Source: Marsupella aquatica (lineage: Eukaryota > Marchantiophyta). Taken from it: a DNA stretch of 64,000 bases. Made by a program: the position numbers and the translations under genes. Positions 22,395 to 34,552 of the stretch are shown piece after piece. Location of the stretch: positions 28,830,001 to 28,894,000 of the forward strand of contig OZ316891.1 of assembly GCA_973895155.1 (NCBI GenBank), read 5' to 3'. Every line of letters begins with the position of its first letter. Position 1 is the first letter of the stretch. A model generated the notes under the pieces. It made no database searches and was not told the DNA's origin. It saw only the letters and a program-made list of their open reading frames with translations.

Positions 22395-22582
22395 AGACTA
22401 GCGTGGCATGATTGGTAGTGAGTGTCTATGGGTAGGGGTGGAATGGGACACTAGCATGATAGGTAGTCACTGTACATATAGGAGCAGACCAAGGGCATGC
22501 AAACTAGTATTTTCTTACAATTATAAATTATAAATTAAATATAATTGGTGACCCAAATCACATGTGGGAGCAACGCGAGGGC

Positions 22583-22633
22583 ATGCAGACTACTAATATA
22601 TGCAGACTACTAATATATGCAGACTACTAATAT
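22583..22633. repeat. 17-bp tandem repeat, three copies
   Basis: The unit atgcagactactaatat is repeated three times exactly at 22583, 22600 and 22617. Confidence 0.92.
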
Positions 22634-23213
22634 ACTAATATGTATGTAATATAATTGGTGGCCCATATCTATTGTTCAGAAGCTACGCTTTAGAGTGAAA
22701 CCGTAGGTCTGATTACATTTGGTGAAAAAAATGATATTTAGTGAATAGGGATTGGCATGGGGAGTTTGGAGGACCCACCTGTACTTGGGCACCATCTTCA
22801 TCAGAACATAGCGCAGTGGCACAGTATTGGCATAGTGGGCCATGCGACCCTCTATGCAAATATAGTGTCTGGGAAGTTGTGTTCAAGTTCTAACTCTCCA
22901 ATTTGGTTTTTTAAACTTGTGATGTTGTGTTCAAAATTAAAAGCTCCTTGAATTTTGTCATTGTGAGATTAATGTAGGGATGTGAATCTCTGATGTCCTT
23001 GGCTGATAGGCTCTGTCGCTGTGACCCAGCTCTACATGTACTCCAAAGGTGTTCAGGTGATAAGCTAATGGTACTAAGATATTACTAGCTTGTTACACTA
23101 GCTGCTCAGGGATTTATGCTACAACTGGTCGCTTAGGCTTTTAGGTCTCAAAAGTACTTTTATTTGACCCACTAAGACACACAACATTACCCAAACCAGG
23201 CTCCCAAACAGAA

Positions 23214-23772
23214 CTACCGTCTTCCCTCAACACAGCGCCAGGGCGTTGTGTTCCAAAGTTGAAAATTTAGTGTCCTTATACACAAAAGCATGTTTTCTTT
23301 GAACACAACGCCACTTTTACACAGCGCCCGGGCGCTGTGTTCAAATTTGGCATTGTGTTTGGGGATGGATGACGTTGTGTTCAAACTTTTGCACTATGTT
23401 TGAGTGAGGGGTTTGCTGTAGTGTCTTCCATTACAATGAAGTGTTCGAAGTTGACATTATGTTGGAGTGAGGACATTGTGAAAGCAAACAAAAAGCTATC
23501 GACAATGAGCGCACCCATGAGCGCACTGAAAGCAAATATGTTTCACATTATAATTATATGCTTACCATTATAATTATATGCCACTATTCAAACACAAAGT
23601 TAAATTTCAAGCACAATGCCAATATTTGAACACAACGCCACATGTTACAAAAATCCAAAACAAAGTGTCAAAACTCAAACACAACGCCCAGGGCTCACTA
23701 ATCGAATATAACGCCCCTTGACTCACTATTCAAATATAGCGCCCGGGCGCTGTGTTCGGGGGAAGACGGTAG
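23214..23772. mobile_element. 559-bp foldback/MITE-like element built from palindromic subunits
   Basis: The left end ctaccgtcttccc pairs with the right end gggaagacggtag, and the homology continues inward through an aacacagcgcc..gggcg..tgtgttc segment. The left half carries several cgttgtgttcaaa-type motifs and the right half carries their reverse complements (ttgaacacaacgcc), so the whole element can fold into a long hairpin. A perfect 22-bp palindrome lies at 23319-23340. The flanks carry similar ccaaa(c)aga / ccaaaaga motifs that may be a worn target duplication. No coding capacity. The superfamily is not identified. Confidence 0.7.
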
Positions 23773-26429
23773 CCAAAAGACCAAAGCCCTCTACAAGCCA
23801 GAGGCTTCTATAGTAGCAAACTGCTAACGTCCATGGTAGAAGCCCATTCTTAAAGCCTTACTCAGGTTTGGTCAGTTCTCCGGTGCAGATGAAACTTGAT
23901 GTAAGCTATTGTTATAGATACAGGAAAATAATACTACTGAATAGATTGTCAATGTGATTGTCAATGTGAACTCTTCCCTTTTTACAGTGTTATATTGGTG
24001 GTTTAAGACATGACTTTAATTAAGCACATAAGAATTCCCAAGGAAGACATGAAATGCACACCTTTAGGTTTTCAAATTATTACACGGGTAGATCTTTTTA
24101 TCTTTTCTTGGTTTTGGGTTTTGCATATATAACAAGGTCATCCTTGAACACGGGCTTAAACATGCTTCATTTTTTGTCTTGTAGTGATGTGTAAATGACA
24201 ATAGGATAGAATTGAATGAGAGAAGTGCACAAGTGTTGAAAAGTTGTGCACATAAGGGACAGACTCTCACTTGCCCTAATAACACTCGATCACACATTGA
24301 GCACATAATTTACACAAGATTCTCCCTTGCCGTAGGTAATGGCAATAAAAGCCAAAAGCTTAGCAAATGAAAGTATGAGAAGGACTTAAAGTAGGAGGTG
24401 TCCATATCCCAAAGTTTCAATTATCTCTCTCACTTACTAGAATTGGGAGAAATTTCATACATTTTGCTAAATGGGTGGATGCACTGTGTTGAAAACTAAA
24501 TGTAGTGGGAAAGGAGAGCTCTAGGATAGTAAGATAAGAAAACACTTAGAGTTGTGCCAAAATAAATTTAGATTATGAATCATACAAATGATGCACCTTG
24601 TGATGGCACATTGAAATAAAAACATGATAAAAATCTTAGTAAGATAAAAATACTATAGGTGGATTTGCCATACAACAGTGTCAATTATTATGCACTTCCC
24701 TTCTTCTTTTGCATTTCGTGTTGAAACCCCTCTACACCTTTTCTTCCTCTTCATTCTACTTTGTTTGGCCCATTTTAGTACATAAACGTGGACTGATTTC
24801 CTGGACCCCTTTTGCTTTGGCACTTTTTGTCTGGTAAATTGGCCTTTTGCTTTTTAGTCCATGTACTTTGTTTGGTCCTTTTAGTAAATAGGTCCTTTTA
24901 GATTTGTTAAAAGTATTAAAGTCCCAGTTGGCACTCGGTTCCACGCGAACGCGTCTTCGTCTCTTTCGTTCCTCTCTTCCCACACATTTCAAAAAGTAGT
25001 CGCGTATCACTCTGTCCTCGCCGACTCCCAACCACCCCTATGTCCAGACTCCAGAACTGTCCTTTGAGTAAGGTAAAGGGGTGTCAAGGAGCGAAAATCT
25101 GGGGCCGGTACACTTAACGTTGCGTAAGAACTTGAGCGAGTGGAGACATGGACAACTGGACTGGACACCAAACTCCAGTACCGTAGTCTGGATCTTGCTC
25201 GCTACGTGTATTCGCCAAAAGTTATTATAAATTGCTCTTCGATTATTGCTATTGGCCACTTTTAATTCTCTTGGCCAAGACGTTTCCTCTTATTGCCACT
25301 GGCCACTTTGATTTTTTCCCTCCCAGACAGTTTTCTGAGTAGATTTCTTCAGGGATTTCGCTGGTACTTACACTGGCTAGAACCCATGTTGGTGACAGAA
25401 GTCTTCCCAGTAGTTTGGCCCCCTGAACATTTTCAGGCTGTTATGTCTGGAATTTTAATTCTTCCAATTTTTTCCAAATGGCCATTTTATTTTTTCGGAC
25501 TGAAGTGATATTTGTGTGTTTGGTGCCAGATTTTTTAAATTAATCATGTTTCAGCAACTATGATATTGGAAAGGTGGAGATCAATGTTTTGGAGCTGACA
25601 AAATGAAAGCCTAGATGGACCCTCCAAGTCTGCCAACATGCTCCAGTAGGCTTTTGTAATTGCCTTTCCCAGATATCTTTAACACACCAAAATAAGATTC
25701 CAATGGATATGAAGAAATCCCACTGGCGGAGGAATCTTTATCAATTCTTCATTAGACTATGAGGGATACTAAACTGGTTGGAAAAAACTTCCAACCCCCC
25801 CCCAAAAGTGTCAATTCTTTCAGAGATCAAGGGAAAACTTCACTGTTTACAACTTTTTGGAAACGAGAATTAGTGGAATTTTCAAAGAGTCAGGGTCATA
25901 GGATTTGCATGGTTTAATAGCTTTAATCCAGCAGTTCTTAAGTGGAAAATTTGCAAATTTTAATTTCCAACGAGTCTTTGCCACTTTTGGTGAATCTTTG
26001 TTAGACTTTTTGTCTTTGATTTGTAGTTTCTCACCTAGGCCAAGACCCATTAGTCACAAGCTAGCAGCTATCCTTAAATCAAAGGAGTTCTAACAATCAA
26101 ACTAACCTAAGAAAATTAGTAAAAACCATTATTAGCATCTTCTCTTTTGCACTAGGTGACATGGGGCCAAAGGCCTTATAACTACAAGAAAAACCTTATA
26201 ACTAAAATAAATTACCGTGGATTTGGTTCATAAAAACATCACTTTTGGAAATCACAGTACTCTGAAGAAATGGTTAATCATAAATTAGGAAAGTTTGCTT
26301 CTACATGGAAAACCTCCTCTTTGGGTAAGGTCACTTTACACTCGAAAACCAAGATTAAACGAATAAAAAAAGGTATGATAATAAGGTATGGCACAAAAAA
26401 ATTAATGTATATATATAAAGATGTATTTT

Positions 26430-26600
26430 CTTGATCAATCCTCAAAATGAAATTTGTTATTTGATGGATCCTCTGAGGTCTATCAACGATCCAGATCTGA
26501 GATCAAAAAGTTCATCAAGGATCCCGATTGAGTAAAAGTGTGGACGAGGTTGATTAAGCACACTATTTCACATAAAGGAATCTACTAAGCAGATCTCTCA
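26430..26600. repeat. inverted, diverged copy of the 36.4-36.9 kb repeat
   Basis: The segment with gttatttgatggatcc, ccagatctgagatcaaaaag and gttgattaagcacac matches the reverse complement of the unit duplicated at 36405-36900. They appear to be two members of a dispersed repeat family in opposite orientation. Confidence 0.6.
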
Positions 26601-27071
26601 TATAGAGATACTAGCCCGGACTACCGATTCTTTGAAAGTGAATAGTGGAGAGAACAATAAAAATGTTATCAAAATATATTTCTTATTCACATGTTTTGAA
26701 GATTAATAAAATGATAAAAAAATTATCATGCATATCATTATTTTAATAATTATATTACTACTCTTTTCTATGCACATCCTACTTTCAGTTTTTCTATCAC
26801 ACATCACACTTATACACATATAATATGGTGGGATCATAAACATTAGTTTTTAATATAAATAGAAATCATACTAAAAAGCAAAATCATAGACATGAGTTTT
26901 TTCATCCACATGATGAATCATGGTATTATGGTCTAGAGATTTCATTCTAGAAATCTAGATCCCAACCCTAGCTTATAGTTAAAAATTTATAAATAAGATT
27001 TACTTGATCTTTTATATATAAATAAAATTACGTACAAATATACGTGAAGGTATTTATGAGACTACTGTGGT

Positions 27072-27105
27072 CCTGTAGCACTCGGGCCCCTGTAGCACTC
27101 GGGCC
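27072..27105. repeat. 17-bp tandem repeat, two copies
   Basis: The unit cctgtagcactcgggcc is repeated twice exactly. Confidence 0.9.
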
Positions 27106-29458
27106 CGCACTGGGGGCTGCTGGTCAGAATCCGAGTCGAGTGAGTCAACAAACAAGAGGAGGGAAAATGGAAATGGGAATAGAGGGCGGCTCGTTGAAGC
27201 ATGTAAAACATTGTCAATATTATCCTGGGTGTCACGCGTGTAAGACTTTATCACTCTGTAAGTGAGTAAGTCCTGCACTACAGCCTACTGGTCAGAAGGC
27301 ACAGCCGTAGACCCTCATAATGGTTATCAGATCGAAATATTCCTCGAATGACGCGGGTGGGCCGACTTGGTCGTCTGACCCTACCTGACTTTGCTGTACC
27401 CACGAGGGTGCTGACTGAGTCAAGAAATGGTCGAATAGAAATGCACAACGTGGGAAATCCTGAACCCTCAGGTCTGCTTCTGACTGTACTTGGCAGGTGC
27501 ACTGTCACCGTCGATTCTTCCCTGATAGCAAGTCCTCGGGTCTCAAGCGTTTTGGACTTGATTAAGAGTGTCGAGGGAATGAGGGATATTTAAAAAGAAA
27601 CATATATATTATATTGTATACCTCTGGAATATAATATAGTTTGAGAGTCAAGTTTGGTGTTCATGATCTACACTCTAGATAAAGTCATAGGCAACAATAC
27701 ATCTTTTATATGTAAATTAACCCTATGTGCATATATTGCACAGAAAAAGCAAGTGAGACAAGGAATTTGTTGAGAGATGAGGTTGTTTCTACCATGCAGT
27801 CATTTTGTCCATATTGTTATTTGTGACTGGCTTGTGGAGTGTGCAAGTTTTGTGTGCAAGTTTTGTGTGCGGAATCTAGTTGAAAAGGGGCAAACTAAGA
27901 GGCAAAAGAGGGAAAAGCAACTAAAAAACCCCAGGAAGACCAAATAGCCAAATGTCCATGAGTCCTCTAGTCTGGGTAAAGGAACTAAAGCCCCACTCAA
28001 TAATAAGCTGAAAAGCATGACATAGCACTGGAATAAGCCTCATAGGAGGGTCATGAAGAGAGATTTGTCCAAAGACTAGTGAATGTCTAAGCCTTCTATA
28101 GTGCTAGGCACAATTGCTGTCCAAAGAAAGAATCAAAGATGGAAAACTTGGCAATAACTCACATATGCTGTTCTCAAATGTTAGTTATCAATAAACCAGT
28201 ATCTTTCTTTTGTAAATGGTGGTCACACTTTTGGGTCTCAAAAGTTTGCTAGGAACAACAGAGTTGCATTGTTACATTGTGGCCCTTTGCATCATTTTAC
28301 AAGAGTGCACAGGTAATTGAAGTACTCATTAAATATAAAATGGGTTAAATTTGACAATTGCAGTGTGCCAAGTTTTTTCTCACTTTCTATAACTACAGGA
28401 ATTGCAATAAACGATGAATGAAGGATTCCAAAAATCTAATGGAGAATCGAGCATGTTAGCTTCAAGAGAATTTGCATTGATGCAGGTCATCTCATCAATT
28501 GCAAACTAAACTCTATCAGATTCCCATGTTTGCAACAATTACTTCAAATTTTGCTATCAATTAACGCAAAAATTGCACTTAGCAAAACAATCTTATCATT
28601 TTGTCTTCAGCCCTTTTTTGTCTTTTCTACCAAAATGTATGTATATATAATTATATCACACCGCCAAAAACAAAAAGTCCAGATAGTCCCAAACCTAGAG
28701 ACAGGACATCATCCCAAAAGCAGAAGACCCCAGCAAATTGGAGAAAACCCCAAAACAAGGGAATTTTGTTTTCTTGCAGTCAGCTCTAAATCCTGCAGAC
28801 AGATTTGTTGCACTTAGAGAGGGAGAATTTGTAACACACAACACGGAGAGGACATGTTTGTACGACTACCATAGTACCATTTTGATGGTACTTGCAACCG
28901 GAATAGTATGTCTTTAGTAAAGCAAACTACCGTAGGCGTTACCTTGTGCCGCAGTTCAGAATCCAGACTGTGGTTCAGACTTCAGACGTCATCTGTACGA
29001 ATAACGGACAGTACTGCAGTTGTGCACAGTGACTGCTGGAGTTCGTGTTTGACACGATACGTCGAGGTTTCGTGTCAAATGGTTTTTGATGTTTTTGATC
29101 AAAATAGATCATCAGTCGATTTTGGCTCAGGCAATTAATGGTCTTGATATTGTACAGAGCCATGTCTCGTCTGTCTACGGTACTCATGAGTCACGAGTCA
29201 CGAGCATCATTCTGTCTGCCTGCTAGCCTTAATTAGTGAGTGATCTGGACGGAGAGAAAAAGTGGCAAATCTCGACTTCCAGGCGATGGAAATGAAATGA
29301 ATGGCTGGAACTCTCTCTGAGAGGTTGATGCTGACGACGACGAATTCGCTGCATCGGTCTGGTGCTACAGTGGCTTGTTAAATTTGGGGGCCTATTGCCG
29401 ACCGTTCTTGTGGCTTACGGCATCCTTTAGTGAGTCTTTGATGATCCTCCCATCCTTA

Positions 29459-29875
29459 GAGCATCTCCAACCCAAAGGTGTTTTCCTGCCATCCGTAGAG
29501 CATCTCCACCCCAAGGGGTTTTGGTTTTGCTTACTGGTATTGGTACATTCAATATTCATTCTCACATTGTCCTATATTTAGTTCACTACAAGTATTTTTA
29601 GGGGTGAATTGAAAAGCAGCCCTGATAAAGTAGTCTTCCCTGAACAGCAAGTATCAAGACCTGTCAGCAGTAGATTGAGATCTTAAAAACCAGCAATGAA
29701 ACCCAATAAGGAGTCAACTATTGTATAATCTTTCCCATATACAAATCCAATAACCAAAAAACCTCTTTCCTGAAATATTACAATGAATAGTTCAAACCTA
29801 GCATTTTAGATTTTCTTTACTAGGTTTGGTCACACCCAGTTTCAATAGCAAAACCCAGCTGGGTTGGAGATGCTC
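29459..29875. mobile_element. PIF/Harbinger-type MITE, 417 bp, TTA target duplication
   Basis: The left end GAGCATCTCCAACCC and right end GGGTTGGAGATGCTC are perfect inverted repeats. They are flanked by TTA on each side (29456-29458 and 29876-29878), the three-base target duplication of PIF/Harbinger elements. There is no coding sequence. A second partial left-end copy (gagcatctccaccccaag) lies inside at about 29500. The ends match those of the autonomous-looking element at 54522-58377, which might mobilise it. Confidence 0.85.
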
Positions 29876-29985
29876 TTATATTCAATTACAAAGACTTCCT
29901 GTTTCAAACAGATAATTTTTTATATTCTACATAAGCTTGTCTGCAGATCAGTTTCAGATAGGCTAGGTCCCTTGCAGGTAATCCA

Positions 29986-30094
29986 CACATCAAAATGTGA
30001 TAATAGGGTGTGCAGTCAGTGATTCAAAGAATATAAGACGATTTATCATGGTATGGACAAATGTACTACACTGTCTATGTCATATATTGATGCA
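29986..30094. mobile_element. small hairpin element of the cacatcaaaatgtga family
   Basis: The left end cacatcaaaatgtgata and the right end tatattgatg.. are imperfect inverted repeats, and the interior (tttatcatggtatgg) matches the element at 34441-34552. Just downstream the segment gtcaccaagacc(ctgtctatgtc) is repeated three times to about 30185. Confidence 0.55.
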
Positions 30095-30199
30095 CAGTCA
30101 CCAAGACCCTGTCTATGTCGTGCAATCACCAAGACCCTGTGACCCTGTCTATGTCATATATCGATGTGCAGTCACCAAGACCAGCTGGGTCCAGAGTGG

Positions 30200-30870
30200 A
30201 GTGAATTTGATTGCATGATCTCCTTCTCCTTCTCCATCTTAATTAGATCAAAGCTTGATGACAGCAGGTCACACTCTTATTATTGGTGTGTCAGGAGGTG
30301 CGTTTCATTATTGTGTTGTTTCTGTCGCTTTAGTGTATGGGTTTCGATGAGCTCAGTTTTAAACTTGGACCACTACTGCACCGTTGACTCCACCAACATA
30401 AACTGACTGGTGAACGCGATGGTCTTGTCCGACTTTGAAGGTGCTTCCCCGTTACTAATGGGATGTGGGGATTGCTCTTGCTTGATTGAAGGTCCTTCCC
30501 CTTTTGGATTGCTGGGATACTGTCCCAAGATAATCATGATTGATTCTATTGAACTGGATGTGACTCGAGTTGCTCAGATTATTCAGCTGTACATAAGTCC
30601 AAATACACGGATACATCTGTGTGCGCTTTGGAGAAATTATTATTCTCAGTCAAAAATTCAACACCGAATTATCATGTTACTAGTCACAAGAAATTCAGGA
30701 AGTGAACAGTTTTTGATTAAGTATTGTTCAGACCCTTTCATTGGTTTATGTTGGGCATGAAATGCAAATTCCAGGTCAGCCCTGGTGGTCAGGTTTCCAT
30801 GGAAGGCCTACTCAGTTGACTCCAAGTTAATTTCCTGGCTGACCCAAACTTCACCTGAAAATTTTCAGTA
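30200..30870. other. intergenic, no supported gene
   Basis: A frame of 116 codons at 30410-30760 (+) has no recognisable domain and no splice partners. I see no gene. Confidence 0.45.
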
Positions 30871-30874
30871 CAAC

Positions 30875-31422
30875 TTTACAAGAAGTTGGGGGCGCTTGGG
30901 AGTTTTTTTCACCAAAGCAAACAGGAGGGGTATCACACACACTAAATATAGTGTCTGGAGGCTAAAAGCATGTTTGGAATACTTTTATGGCCCCCAGGGT
31001 CTCCTAAAGCACAATGAAGCGAGTGAGTGGTGTTAGATTAATTTGCTAAAAGACAGGTTAAGGACCCACTCCACCTCAATGTCACTTATTCTTTGGCTAA
31101 AGTATTTCTAGACATGACTAGAGAAAATCTTATGAAGGACTTGTGGTCCCTTTTTAGTGCAAATGACTTAAAATAAGAATGGACCAAGGGGCCAGAAGAA
31201 GAGACCTCCAACAAAGGAGGTCTAAAATCTAGGACAATGGAGTGCTCCACATAAGCAAAAATTGGGCCCCACTCCATTCCATGTAGGATTGGTAACAGGC
31301 TTAGTTCAAAGTGCACACCCCCAACAATTTGTAAAGTGAAAAACAACTGTTTCGCCCAAATGGATGACCCTGATCAGATATTGGAAACAAAAAAAAGGTG
31401 GAACTGCCCCAAGTCCTGTAAA
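30875..31422. mobile_element. inverted-repeat element with TTTACAAGAA-type ends
   Basis: The left end tttacaagaagttgggggc and the right end gccccaagtcctgtaaa are imperfect inverted repeats about 19 bp long and 550 bp apart. The same end sequence bounds the element at 37045-37436. No coding capacity. The superfamily is uncertain. Confidence 0.5.
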
Positions 31423-31740
31423 ACCACCCATAAGGGTGAGAACCTTAGAGCTCTCCACCGGTTTAGGGCCACGTGACCGCTATCGGCAAATTTTACCCGG
31501 GATTTTACCTGGCGGTTTGCGGGCCCCATAGTTTAGGGGCCAACTTTAATTTAAGCAACTCCCCACCGGCAGGCCCCAAACATGGGCCCGCATTTTTGTG
31601 CCAACGTTTGTCCCAAGTAAAAAATCACCAAGAAACATTGGGTTTGCACTTCTCGACTCAATTCTCGTGCATTGCAGAGAGGCGCTTGGAGATTGCGCAC
31701 ATTCATAAACACAGGTTCTTGATTTCTCTTGTTCATAGCC

Positions 31741-33055
31741 ATGGCTACCACAATGTCATGGAGGGACAACTTGTTGAAGATGATAGAGGAAGACGGGGAA
31801 GTTTGGGAGGAGGAGCACAATTTCTGGGGGCAGATTTTGTTCACAGGACAATTATCAATTCAATCCATCGTACAAGGTGCATCAAGAAAGAGAAAGCACG
31901 GAGGGTCCAAGCCAGGCAAAACTCCAAATATGGACAGGAGGAGAGGCAAAGGTGCAGAGGATCTATGGAATGACTACTTCTCGGAAAATCCTACATATGA
32001 TGAGCTGAAATTCATAAGGAGGTATCGTATGAGTTCTAGGTTATTCAATAAGATTCTCTTAGCTGTGTGTGCACATGACAACTATTTTCAATTGAAATTT
32101 GATGCAACAGGAAAACCTAGTCTTTCTCCTCATCAAAAAATTACTGCAGCTCTCAGACAACTGGAATATGGTATAGGGGCATATACAACAGATGAATATT
32201 GTAGAATTGCTGAAACCACAACTTTGGAGTCTCTATACAGGTCTGTCAAAGCAATCAGACAATTGTATGAACCAGTATATTTGAGGAAGCCAACAGGGGA
32301 GGACAGGAAGAAGAAGCTTGCCATAAATGAACAAAGAGGGTTTCCTGGGATGTTTGGGTCCTTGGATTGAATGCATTGGGAGTGGAAAAATGCCCTGTAG
32401 CCTTGCAAGGTCAATACCAAGACAAGGACAAAACAAAATCCCTGATTTTAGAGGCAATTGTAGATCAGGAGTTGTGCATTTGGCATCCTTTTTTGGGGCT
32501 GGCTGGAGGGAACAATGACATCAATGTTCTAGACAAATCCCCACTCTTGAATGAGTGGTTGGCAAATGAGTCTGCCAATTAGGTCTCATTTCAGGTCAAT
32601 GGAGTACAATATAGTCAAGCATATTTGTTGGTGGATGGTATTTACCCTGAATGGTCTATGTTTATTTCAACTGTGCATGTACCACAGTCTGAAAAATTGA
32701 GGCACTTTGCAAAATGCCAGGAAGGTGCTAGGAAAGATGTAAAGAGGGCTTTTGGAGTTTTGCAAGCCAGATTTGAAATTGTAAAAGACCTGCACTGTCT
32801 TGGTTTGTGGTTAACCTCACAAACATTTTAATGACATGTGTCATCTTGCATAACATGATCCTGGAGGATGAGAGAGAAGAGAACTTCACTCCATACTTGA
32901 TCATTTGTCCACCACCAGTGAGAAGAGGGGTGATGCCATGGTTGCAATTCTTGGAAGCTACCAGGCAAATTCACGACAAAGGCTCTCATTTCAAGCTAAG
33001 GAATGACCTTGTGGACCATTTATGGAATACAAAGGGTGCAAGCTATGGAAATTAG
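31741..33055 (+). pseudogene. Harbinger DDE transposase pseudogene
   Basis: The frame starts at the ATG (MATTMSWRDNLLKMIEED) and runs 210 codons to a TGA that replaces the cysteine of the GSLDC motif. Homology then moves to the second frame (GQYQDKDKTKSLILEAIV) with a TAG at 32580, continues through LLVDGIYPEW, and moves to a third frame at TNILMTCVILHNMILED. There are thus two frameshifts and at least three stops. The first and second catalytic Asp (GSLD and VDGIYP) are still readable. The third acidic position is changed: RKDVKRAFGVLQ has Lys where the intact copy at 55 kb has Glu (RKDVERCFGVLQ). It cannot make an active enzyme. Confidence 0.9.
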
Positions 33056-33129
33056 CAATTGGGTGAGTTTTCACATGAGTTTTCACGGGTGATTACAAAA
33101 TAAGTATGGAGTGTATAGGGTTTCACATA

Positions 33130-33747
33130 TTACAAAATAAGTATGGAGTTTTCACGTCCTAGCTTTCCAATCTCTTCAGCTGCTCCTTTGCAGCCCGATT
33201 GCCAGAAGCCCTTTTTTTCTGGAACCTTGATTGGACTCGGTCTCATCTCCATTTTTGCCTGGAAAATTATCAGAATCAAGCTCAACGACCTCTGGAGTTG
33301 GACCATCTCATTTCTGTCCGATCTCTTGGCCTTCCCTTTCGGCATGTCGTTCTCTGGACTCATAAACCTTGGGCAATCCCTCAGAATATAATAGCAACAA
33401 TCAAAAGCAAAGTTCTTAGGATGATTCTCCTTGTACAGCTCCTTGGCTAATTTCAAGGTGTCTTCGGCATTGGTTCCTGAAACCTGTCTCCTATCAACTT
33501 GCTTGTATGCTCCTATAAATTTCTGGACATCGTGCTTGATGTCTGACCACTTGCCTTCAAGTGATTTCTTGCCCATCATCTCAAATTCCTGACCCTTGTT
33601 TTTATGATAATGCTCTGCTACTCGATCCCACAATTTCTCAGCTCTCTAGCCAGTTCCAATGACGGGATCTTGCGAAACATGGAGCATGTTGTAGCATAGC
33701 TGCTTCAACTCGCTTTCACTGTAATCTTTCCCTTGAGTGCTCGCCAT
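33130..33747 (-). pseudogene. Harbinger Myb/SANT-like partner gene with one in-frame stop
   Basis: From the ATG at 33747 the minus-strand frame reads MASTQGKDYSESELKQLCY, meets a TAG at 33648-33646, and continues in the same frame for about 170 codons. It passes through LWDRVAEHYHKN, KWSDIKHDVQKF and FAFDCCYYILRDCPRF, the trihelix/SANT-like pattern of this family. It corresponds to the intact gene at 57940-56792. The single stop is the only clear break in the domain. The C-terminal third is less like the family, so a frameshift there is possible. Confidence 0.75.
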
Positions 33748-34440
33748 GATTCTTCTTTGTTGATCCTGCTGGACACGAGATTCGTGCAACAGTGCTTTTG
33801 CACGAGGATTTTCAGTTTTGCACGACAAATGCCAGTCCACCGCGGGAAAGTGACCGAGTGGGAAGTTTTTGCCACCCACCCTATGATGGCAACGTGTGCA
33901 GCAGTTTCCATCGTTGATTCATTTGGGTCTCGATTTGGAGGTTCCAGGCTCCGACCTCCAATGCGACCAAATCTGGCGATCACGGTCCACAACTTGAATG
34001 ACACGGACCGCAAATGAATTGAAGGTTGCGGGGTGGTGGTGGAGGGTGTATCCGGAAAACAAAGCCGCTATTTCCCAGGAATGGAGGTTATACGGGGCTG
34101 TTTGCAGGTCCCGGTGGAGACGCTCTTAGGGAGATCAAAACTTTGCATTAGGACACATGAAACAATGATGACAAAAGTGAGGGACGCTTTTTATTTTAAA
34201 GATATACTCTACTCTACAAATATTTTGAAACAAAGTTCAATAAATACAAATCCCTTGAATGAAGGAGTCAAAGTTGAAGATGGTCCTTAATACAATCCTT
34301 CCACATCAGCATTTCCTTGGAGAAGGATGATCAATAAAGACAAAAGACACTTACCACACTGGTATTTCTTTGGACCAACTGCTTGAGTATGGGATGGTAG
34401 ACACCACACCCTAGTCCAGATTTAGCCTTGCTTGTAATCA

Positions 34441-34552
34441 CACATCAACATGTGATAATATACAATGTGCATCATTGATTTAAACAAAATAACTAGGTTT
34501 ATCATGATATGGAGGGATGTCGTATACCATATATATGTCATATTTTGATGTG
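34441..34552. mobile_element. 112-bp hairpin element of the cacatcaa family
   Basis: The left arm cacatcaacatgtgataata pairs with the right arm tatatgtcatattttgatgtg. The interior (tttatcatgatatgg) matches the copy at 29986-30094, and a fragment of the left end recurs at 35319-35340. Probably a small non-autonomous element. Confidence 0.55.

Larger units (their letters stand above)
23773..29455. other. AT-rich intergenic region with no supported gene
   Basis: No open frame here looks like a gene. Between 26.3 and 27.0 kb the sequence is very AT-rich. A GC-richer patch at 27.04-27.58 kb and short direct duplications, such as the gccactggccactt-type pieces near 25.25-25.31 kb, are visible. A minus-strand frame at 24306-24064 begins with Cys-containing text, but it is short and starts in plain low-complexity DNA. 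Confidence 0.5.
31448..34125. mobile_element. decayed PIF/Harbinger transposon, 2.7 kb, TTA target duplication
   Basis: The ends GAGCtCTCCACCGG (left) and the complement of GAGCGTCTCCACCGG (right) are imperfect inverted repeats flanked by TTA at 31445-31447 and 34126-34128. Inside are a broken DDE transposase (+) and an interrupted Myb/SANT-like gene (-), the standard two-gene Harbinger arrangement with tail-to-tail orientation. Confidence 0.85.

Noticed and set aside
24064-24306. Minus-strand frame starting with CxxC-like text
   Set aside because: Short, in AT-rich repeat-poor DNA, only a few Cys pairs by chance, and no domain continues.
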